From NCBI GenBank assembly GCA_026770615.1, contig MU631435.1, positions 227,872 through 239,878 of the forward strand: 12,007 nucleotides of DNA, read 5' to 3'. Source of the stretch: Pavlovales sp. CCMP2436 (taxonomy: Eukaryota > Haptophyta > Pavlovophyceae > Pavlovales). The position numbers were made by a program, and so were the translations under genes. A model generated the notes under the pieces. That model made no database searches. It was not told where the DNA came from and saw only the letters and a list, made by a program, of their open reading frames with translations. Below, piece by piece: positions 6,326 through 12,007 of this stretch; within the stretch, counting starts at the first letter, position 1; each line of letters opens with the position of its first letter.

Positions 6326-6495
6326 GCGCGCAGGCGGGAGCAGCGGCAACGAGTTCGCCCGTGGCGATCGCCATGGGCGCTGGCGGAGCAGTGGCCGCGG
6401 CGGCAGCGGGCCTTGCACCATCCGTGGACTATTATCCGAGCCGGCGGGCCTTGCATCCGACGCTGCACTGCACATCTTCAACCACACGACTCCGG
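6326..6495 (+). other. Exon-like GC-rich segment after the CCCH stop codon
   Basis: Flanked by an acceptor-like ttgttcccacag and a strong donor ccgg|gtgagtac. Two of its frames are open throughout, one reading LASDAALHIFNHTTP near its end and one Ala-rich. It may be 3' UTR, an alternative last coding exon, or part of another gene. Confidence 0.35.
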
Positions 6496-7250
6496 GTGAG
6501 TACGGGAAGGTAAACTGTTCTTTACTTGTTACGTTTGCCAAACTGCGATTCCGACGGCGAAGCTTCGTCGTCGCGGCTGCAGCCCCTGCGGGCTATGGCT
6601 TCGGCCACCCCACCCCCCCTAGCTCGCAAGTGGGAAACGACTAGGTTGATTGCTGAAGTAGTCCATAATTGAAGACAGAGCTCGCTCTAGGCTTGCTAGA
6701 TTCGTCTCGGCGAGCTCGATTTTATGCATTTATTAGAAATTTGTGAGTTTGTATGGGTGGGGTGGTAGATCAGTAAGTAACAATGTGATCTTTTTCAAGG
6801 GGGGGGGTCTGGTAGATACAGCATTTAGCATATAGCGGAAAGTGAGAATATTTTGAATACAGTATATAGCAAAATGAATTCTTTGTATCGTATGTAATTT
6901 TAAGAAGTGAGCTAGTTATTGCGCGTCAGTTTTTTTAAATTAGGTGCGAATCTAGTTAGTTAGTTAGTTAGTTAGTATACGAAATATATTTTAATAATAT
7001 ACTGGCCAGGTCTCTGCTATAGTCTTCGGGAACAATTTGACCTGGCCGTTGCCGTAGGGGGGGGGTGACCTGAGCCATAGCCTGCGTAATTATTTTTAGT
7101 CGATAATGGTTACCAAATGTTTGCCAAATCTAGAGGCTTAAAAAGCGTGCGCGCGCGATCTGGTAGCGCGAACTACTTGAAGCAAATTGTTCATAATTTA
7201 TATCTCGAATTGTCTAAGAGCCTGCGTCGCATTACTAAGATCAGCTTGAC
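6496..7250. other. AT-rich non-coding stretch downstream of the CCCH gene
   Basis: No supported gene is seen. It includes G runs (6800-6808 and 7058-7067), a (TAGT)6 array and a 9-bp inverted repeat, ggccaggtc (7004-7012) and gacctggcc (7039-7047). No obvious AATAAA polyadenylation signal was found near the CCCH stop. Confidence 0.5.
6953..6976. repeat. (TAGT)6 microsatellite
   Basis: Six tandem tetranucleotide units, exact. Confidence 0.93.
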
Positions 7251-7270
7251 TTGAATGTGGCATTATTATT

Positions 7271-7336
7271 AGCGGCTCAGCATGGTTCAACAGGTGGTGT
7301 TCACTCGCTGACTTGGTCGACGTCAGACATTAGTCC
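7271..7336 (+). repeat. tRNA-like short repeat, copy B
   Basis: Preceded by cattattatt and ending gacattagtcc, it shares about 85-90% of bases with copies C and D by eye. Confidence 0.7.
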
Positions 7337-7503
7337 AGCCTTGAACGGGACATACACCGCCAGCTAGAGCCCCCCTTTAATTAATTTAATATAAAAGCGG
7401 TCGAGCATGCGCGCATCCAGACGCAGCTCATATTGGCACAATATCGGCACGGCAGCACGCGGCCACGACGCCCGACTAGGAAGAGGATCATCATGTCATT
7501 ATT
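7337..7503. other. Spacer between repeat copies B and C
   Basis: It contains a tttaattaatttaa palindrome-like stretch near 7376 and catattggcacaatatcgg near 7428, reminiscent of the CAATAT motifs near 5000. No gene is supported. Confidence 0.4.
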
Positions 7504-7586
7504 AGCGGATCAGCATGGTTTAACAGGTGGTGTTCACTCACAGACTTGGTCGATGTTAGACATTAGTCCTGGCAGCAGAGATGGTG
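7504..7586 (+). repeat. tRNA-like short repeat, copy C
   Basis: It extends further than copies A and B, through cctggcagcagagatggt. Copy D follows with the same extension at a 91-bp period, so C and D arose by local duplication. Confidence 0.75.
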
Positions 7587-7594
7587 GTGGAGTT

Positions 7595-7676
7595 AGCGGC
7601 TCAGCATGGTTCAGCAGGTGGTCTTCGCTCACTGTCTTGGTCGACGTCGGACATTAGTCCTGGCAGCAGAAATGGT
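7595..7676 (+). repeat. tRNA-like short repeat, copy D
   Basis: Best-preserved copy, with agcggctcagcatggttcag, ttggtcgacgtc and cattagtcctggcagcaga. It keeps the A-box-like and B-box-like spacing. Confidence 0.75.
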
Positions 7677-7879
7677 TTTGTCACTCGACGCGCTGAATTA
7701 TATCACTTTATTATATAAAATATAAGTTATTCCGCTTAAGTCCTCTCATCGTCGTCGGTTCATAACGAGGTTTAAGTCAGTTAGAAAGTAGATGTAAGAA
7801 AGAAGCTAGAGTGAAGAAGATGTTTAAAAGTAGATGAATGCAAGGCTACATTGGAAAGCTCTAGAAGAAGCGTTCCCAC
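7677..7879. other. Non-coding stretch before the foldback element
   Basis: Mixed composition with a ttatataaaatataa stretch near 7710. No gene, hairpin or repeat stood out. Confidence 0.4.
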
Positions 7880-8480
7880 GTCCCTGACCCTATTTAATTA
7901 ATCGCCTAAATGGACTATGAAATAGAGGGTATTCGGCATACTGTAGCCGACGAACCGCACGGCGGGGACCCAGGGTCACCGCGCATCGCCTTGAACGCCA
8001 CGGCATGGGGATAGCCAGTATTCAATCAGATTGATGATGCGGCTTATCGTTGATCCGTTATTATGATCTTGAAATCACTGAAAAAAAATGGAGGCCGAAT
8101 TCGGGCATGTGGGCGCACGTGCCAGCAGCGTGTGTCGCACGCCAGGCCGGGGATGCTGATGTCTCGCCGCATATGCTGAGCGTGAGTGGCAGCCTATGTA
8201 CCCTCGGATGTGCCTAACTCACCTCTGCCCGGGCCCCTGGTGCAGCCCTGGAGGCACTTTAGTCACCATCCTATGGGTCATTCCTGGCCAAATCCTATGC
8301 GAATAGGATGTGTCCCTTTAATATTTTAACATTTTAACAAGTATGTTTAAGTAGTTATTGTGCGCTCAGCGAATGCCCGTGATGAGTCTTTTTACTGGCC
8401 TCTTGAGACCCTACATTCCAAGTCTCAGGTCGGGAGAACGTAATATGGTCACACGGCGACCATATGCGGCAATGTCATCA
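7880..8480 (+). repeat. Left arm of the foldback element
   Basis: Blocks in order: ccctgaccctattt, cggcatggggatagccag, cagcagcgtgtgtcgcacgc, gatgtgcctaa, tagtcaccatcctat and cattccaagtctcag. The innermost block stays open as RPYIPSLRSGER in one frame. Confidence 0.78.
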
Positions 8481-9479
8481 CAAAAAAATATCGAAAACCG
8501 CGTCCAGCATTCTATCCGTGCCGATCTGCTCAGAGAGACTGCCGTATGTTCTGTAGATTGTTGTATTTAATTGTCTTTATGTGATGTAATAATAAAGGGG
8601 GGTTAGTCTTGCTGACGGTGCGTCAAGTTCATCATGGCCGAAGGTCCGTTAGCCCTGATCGAAGATTGTCCAGATTTAATATAAATATTGACCGTTGCAC
8701 TTTGACCCATGGCCAGTGACCGATGACCGGTCATAATTATGCACAAATAGTTTTGATTTAGTCCTGTTTGCCTGTAAGACTAAAGATATCTAGAAATACG
8801 TCCGTGCCCTGGCAGGTCTCCACCGGACCCAAGAGCTGAGAAACACTCGGATCAAGGGACCTTTGCAGAGCACACGGATAATGTCTTATTTTAAGAAGGC
8901 CAACTAAGCAGGTTTTCGCTGCGCGAATGCGCATCCGGCGGGACCGTGCGTCCTGCGGGGAGACATGCACAGGGGTTGAAAACAGAAGATTGACGCAGCA
9001 GCAGATGCATAATGATCGTCGACTCGGCCCCGCGTGATGGGCTGCCAGCTTCAATCGAGGGCCGCGGGCGTAAGGAGTAACTACCTGGGTGACTACATTT
9101 TATATTCGACTAATTCATTCGCTAATCAGATATCTGGGTACGAAATTGACCGGCGATTACCGAAGACCGTAGTTAGATTCGATGAAACTTTACTGGTGAA
9201 ATGACCGAAGATTTTCGAAGAAAGACATCCGCACAGCGCTTCTGTTCTGGCGTCAGCCCAAGGTTGGAGCCTGATGCCAGACTTCTGGTTCGTCAATTGT
9301 TTGACAAGTATATACGGTCTCACCCTGAGCTGAATGACGGGTATTAGATCGCCTCCGCCTCACCGCCTCTCTCTTTGTCCATGCATAACCTCGTCTGTGA
9401 GTGAACACGAGTCTCCTGCCGCACACTGCTGAGCCAATTCTTATTCTTACTAGATCGCCTAATACTGTAATAAGTAACT
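8481..9479. other. Spacer of the foldback element
   Basis: No gene is recognised. Weak inverted similarity continues near 8525-8550 and 9400-9435 (ctcag, ctgcc, gttc blocks), so the arms may have been longer. A secondary gtgagaccgtatatacttgt near 9303-9330 (minus) loosely resembles the gagaccctacattccaagtc block. Confidence 0.45.
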
Positions 9480-10140
9480 TTATGCGGCCGCATAGTCGCC
9501 GTGTGTCCATAGTTCGTTCTCCCGAGCTGAGACTTGGAATGTAGGGTCTCGCAACTATTGAGGGCAATAAAAAACCTCGTCTCTTCTCTAGGAGCGCACA
9601 TTAATAATTACTTTATCATAATAAATAAAATTCCAAAATTAATTAAAGTGACATATCCTATTCGCATAGGATTTGGCCAGGGATGACGAATAGGATGGTG
9701 ACTAAGTACCCCTAGTGCTGGCACCAGGGGTGAATTAGGCACATCTGAGAGTACTTAGGCTGCCCCACGCGCTCAAGAATATGCGGCGAGCTGTCAGCGC
9801 ATCCCTGGCGTGGCGTGCGACCCACGCTGCTGGTGCGCCCACACGCCTAAATTCGGGATCCATGCTGAAAATTCAATCATTCATCATTCATCATATATAT
9901 TTATTTATTTTCTAGCACTGAGATTTCAGTAGTTAGATTGTAAGTTTATAACGGGCCAACGGTAGGCTGCATCATCAATCTGATTGAATACTGGCTATCC
10001 CCATGCCGTGCCGGTCACGGCGATGTGCGGTGACGCTGCGTCCCCGCCACGCGGTTCGTTCATTACAGCGTGCTAAATATATCACATATTTAATAGTCTA
10101 AATAGACTATTGCAAATAGGGTCAGGAGTGGGTTTAAAGA
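9480..10140 (-). repeat. Right arm of the foldback element
   Basis: It carries the left-arm blocks in reverse order and complement. It holds an AT-rich insertion-like stretch at about 9870-9950 not matched closely on the left. Confidence 0.78.
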
Positions 10141-10350
10141 GGAAAGCGCTCTCGATCTCGTAAAGCGAGTCCGCCTCTTCAAGATGTTATTTTTCGGCCT
10201 CCATCAATTCCCACGAAGTGTACTCCGTGAGTGTAAACTAAGCACGTGTCCTCGATCGAGCTGACGGCCTTCTCCCGTTCGGAGAGCGCTCTTGATTACT
10301 TAACATTATATATTGGAGTAACTAGCCGGGCAGCAGAATTGTCCTTTTTT
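10141..10350. other. Non-coding stretch right of the foldback element
   Basis: It contains cggcctccat near 10194, the inverse of atggaggccg at 8088-8097, possibly an outer remnant of the foldback element. Nothing else is clear. Confidence 0.35.
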
Positions 10351-10585
10351 GCGCCAGCCGCGGCTGGCGCCAGTCGCTTCGCTTTTTTTGGACTGGGGCT
10401 ACGCCTCAGTCTTTAGGTTTTTGGCGAAAGTGCAGCCCCCGCCCATCGCCAGTCAGTTGGAAGGCGTGCAGCGCCTTTAGACTGGGCCCGCAGGGTTCAG
10501 TCTAAGTCTTTAGTAGCAGCGGCCGCACGCCAGCAGCCGCAGGCCAGCGGCCGCAGGCGGCAGGCCAGAGGTCGTAGGCCGCCTT
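10351..10585. repeat. GC hairpin and GACTG/CAGTC inverted-repeat cluster
   Basis: A perfect 20-bp palindrome, gcgccagccgcggctggcgc, spans 10351-10370. It is followed by several cagtc and gactg motifs in both orientations (10371, 10391, 10407, 10450, 10481, 10498), two agtctttag copies, and a gccgcaggccagcgg-type short repeat at 10516-10584. Strong secondary structure would form in RNA. Confidence 0.6.
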
Positions 10586-10656
10586 GCAGCGCTAATAATC
10601 TGCAGTAATAATATAGCACGGTAGCCGGTATAAACATATATAGTAAACATTCAGAA

Positions 10657-11163
10657 CAGTCAGACGCCAGCTTGAATCCCTATCAGTCAACATATAATCA
10701 TTAGACTATATGACTGGCTGAACTGCACACGTTGTACTGGGCCCAACTGATCGCGTAGCGTGTCGTACTGGCAGCTCATCCGGGTACCATGGCCGGATCG
10801 TTCTCCTCGCCCTCAGACATATGAGAGTGTCGATGCGCGTCGAGCGGCAGCGCGAGAGGTGGGCACTCCGATAGCAGAGCACGCCGAGAGCCGACGCCAA
10901 GGACCGGCGTTAGATAGGGCGATGTCGCGTGTATATAACATTAATCTAGAAACTTGCACAGACAATATACACACGGGGCCATCGGAGACATGCAATGACA
11001 CGCGGATTATTTAACTATTTTAAACTATTTAATTATTTAATTATTTAACTATATGTAAAATTATTTATGAGCATATAGTTTATTATCCCACGGCAAAGAT
11101 GCTCAAATTTCATCGTACGTAAGTTATATATTTATGATAGGGATTCAAGCTGGCGTCTGACTG
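10657..11163. mobile_element. 507-bp element with perfect 29-bp terminal inverted repeats
   Basis: cagtcagacgccagcttgaa plus tccctatca (10657-10685) is the exact inverse of 11135-11163. The interior is GC-rich then AT-rich (tatttaactatttt units at 11008-11070), with no convincing gene. Similarity extends a few bases outward (aacagtc/gactgttt). Non-autonomous DNA transposon is inferred; target duplications were not found. Confidence 0.68.
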
Positions 11164-11214
11164 TTTTGAGTGTTATACTGGTCTGAGTGCTGCGTCGCCC
11201 ATTGCCTGCTGCGT
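11122..11214 (+). repeat. Direct repeat, copy 1, overlapping the element's right end
   Basis: It spans agttatatatttatgatagg, tggtctgagtgctgcgtc and cccattgcctgctgcgt, and overlaps the right terminal inverted repeat of the preceding element. Confidence 0.8.
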
Positions 11215-11371
11215 GCCTTAGTCGGCTGCGCTGGCTTGGGCGCCACCGCGCGTGCCGATGGATTTCCGGTAGTGTGCCCGGGCAAGGGCGTTTAGGGAGA
11301 TGATCTGCTGGTTGCTATTTGTCGTGTTCCCACGCTGGGCAGCGATCGGGACCAGCGCGCTCAAGCGCGCG
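11215..11371. other. GC-rich spacer between direct repeats
   Basis: No gene or structure recognised beyond a short gcgcgctcaagcgcgc palindrome at 11355-11370. Confidence 0.45.
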
Positions 11372-11449
11372 AGTTATATATTTATGATAGGGATTCAAGA
11401 CTGGATGTTGTGCTGGTCTGAGCGCTGCGTCACCCATTGCCTGCTGCGT
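11372..11449 (+). repeat. Direct repeat, copy 2
   Basis: Same blocks as 11122-11214 with a deletion of about 15 bases after ggattcaag. The pair is spaced 250 bp apart. Confidence 0.8.
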
Positions 11450-11536
11450 TAATAACTTTGCTCCGCCGCTCGACACCGACGCACCGACCCGCGCCACCCG
11501 CCCAGCTCAGCACACCCACCGACTTGCACGAGCAGA

Positions 11537-11611
11537 ATGAAGAAGCCACATGTGGGAGTCAACGTTGCCGGCCACAAGACGCAGCCGAATACCGAGGCGA
11601 CCGGCATGTAG
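11537..11611 (+). other. Short ATG open frame, possible first exon of an unknown gene
   Basis: MKKPHVGVNVAGHKTQPNTE runs to a TAG at 11609. The same frame reopens after the stop and runs Pro/Ala-rich to a TGA near 11726. This could be a first exon, a pseudogene or chance; no family is recognised. Confidence 0.25.
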
Positions 11612-11694
11612 GGCAAGGCGAGTGCAGCTGCGCCACCGCCAAAGCCATTGACGCTGGCCGCCACGGATCCCGGCCCAGTGCTGCCAACTGACAG

Positions 11695-11798
11695 GATCCG
11701 ACCGACGAATCCCGGACTTGTTCGATGAAAGCCAATGTACGGCACGCTGCTGCAGCGCGCCGTCCAGCCTGCTGAAGGACATTGGGGACCGCATTCAG
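11695..11798 (+). other. Exon-like open segment with splice-type borders
   Basis: Bounded by ctgacag and cag|gtacct, with a frame whose last part reads CSAPSSLLKDIGDRIQ. It is GC-rich and open for 34 codons. A minus-strand frame of 110 codons overlaps it, so strand is uncertain. Confidence 0.28.
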
Positions 11799-11918
11799 GT
11801 ACCTCGCATGGAATTGCATCCCTCCCATATCACTCACTGACAGGCGGCACATCGTGGGCTGTGTCGCCGTGTGGCTACCAGTCGAGCACACACACAGTGA
11901 CTGCCTGCCTGCCTGCAG

Positions 11919-11976
11919 CCGACAGCCCGACGCCCAATTTTGACCGCCTGCGCGCAGAATTAACGGACCAGAAGTT

Positions 11977-11977
<1 letters not shown>
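11919..11977 (+). other. Exon-like open segment at the right edge
   Basis: It follows a (gcct)n cag acceptor-like site and reads DSPTPNFDRLRAELTDQKL before running into poly-C. Its helix-forming composition suggests coding, but the phase does not join directly to the previous segment. Confidence 0.28.

Positions 11978-12007
<30 letters not shown>
11978..12007. repeat. C30 homopolymer at the window edge
   Basis: Thirty consecutive C. It may be a genuine homopolymer, a sequencing or assembly limit, or both; it does not resemble a telomere repeat. Confidence 0.95.

Larger units (their letters stand above)
7880..10140. mobile_element. Large diverged foldback (long terminal inverted repeat) element
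   Basis: Left arm about 7880-8480 and right arm about 9480-10140 are inverted copies over their whole length, around a spacer of about 1 kb. Shared blocks, read on the left arm and as reverse complement on the right, include catggggatagccagtatt, tcaatcagattgatgatgc, tggccaaatcctatgcgaat and gagaccctacattccaagtc. Identity looks near 70-75% with indels, so it is old. No transposase is recognisable; longest spacer open frame is 98 codons (8758-9054, minus) with no family likeness. Outer borders and target duplications are uncertain. Foldback or long-TIR DNA transposon is the best guess; an inverted duplication of another repeat is the alternative. Confidence 0.75.

Noticed and set aside
5104..6541. 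454- and 397-codon minus-strand frames and several plus-strand frames across the CCCH gene
   Set aside because: They are shadows of a GC-rich repetitive coding sequence; only the 5278 frame has a zinc finger and RGG motifs.
8758..9054. 98-codon minus-strand frame in the foldback spacer as a transposase fragment
   Set aside because: No catalytic motif, Cys/His pattern or composition supports it.
11559..11891. 110-codon minus-strand frame as a gene
   Set aside because: No recognisable motif, no clear promoter, and exon-like signals on the opposite strand are at least as good.

Overview
This is a window of nuclear DNA from a GC-coding microbial eukaryote, most likely an alga. I base that on GT-AG introns, GC-rich exons set in AT-rich and repeat-rich non-coding DNA, a type II membrane sugar-nucleotide epimerase of the plant/algal Golgi kind, and an RGG/CCCH RNA-binding protein. 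I cannot name the species. No operon, prokaryotic gene, rRNA, clear tRNA or CRISPR array is visible.

Left third (1-3614, minus strand): the N-terminal 322 codons of a membrane-anchored NAD-dependent epimerase of the GalE / UDP-arabinose 4-epimerase family. I rebuilt it from five exons at 3614-2955, 2425-2321, 1226-1181, 910-844 and 448-362. Their phases agree at every junction, and the spliced product follows the family order from the GxxGxxG motif to the catalytic Ser region. The rest of the gene lies beyond position 1. Each intron is loaded with its own tandem repeats. Parts of exons or splice sites are themselves duplicated: the end of exon 5 three times, the acceptor of exon 3 twice.

Middle (3614-6500): a divergent intergenic region holds a GC-rich hairpin element (about 3745-3903), several short hairpins, one copy of a tRNA-like short repeat and a 141-bp inverted-repeat element (4721-4861). 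A cluster of CAATAT motifs follows, then an apparently intronless plus-strand gene (5278-6312) for an RGG-box, single CCCH zinc-finger protein with Met/Gly-rich and AAYGGAP-repeat tails. Both genes carry a TTTTAAA(A)CTCGA motif about 55-75 bp upstream of their ATG, a candidate core promoter element.

Right half (6500-12007): I find no convincing complete gene. The region holds further copies of the tRNA-like repeat (7271-7676), a large diverged foldback element with arms of about 600 bp (about 7880-8480 and 9480-10140) around a 1-kb spacer, a GACTG/CAGTC hairpin cluster (10351-10585), and a second element of about 500 bp with perfect 29-bp terminal inverted repeats (10657-11163). One end of that element is repeated directly at 11372. 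The last 500 bp contains open, exon-like plus-strand segments with splice-like borders that may be the 5' part of another gene. The window ends in 30 consecutive C, which may be an assembly limit.

The two recognised genes probably act separately: one in Golgi nucleotide-sugar interconversion, one in RNA binding. The chief interest is how repeats, splice sites and promoters are interleaved.
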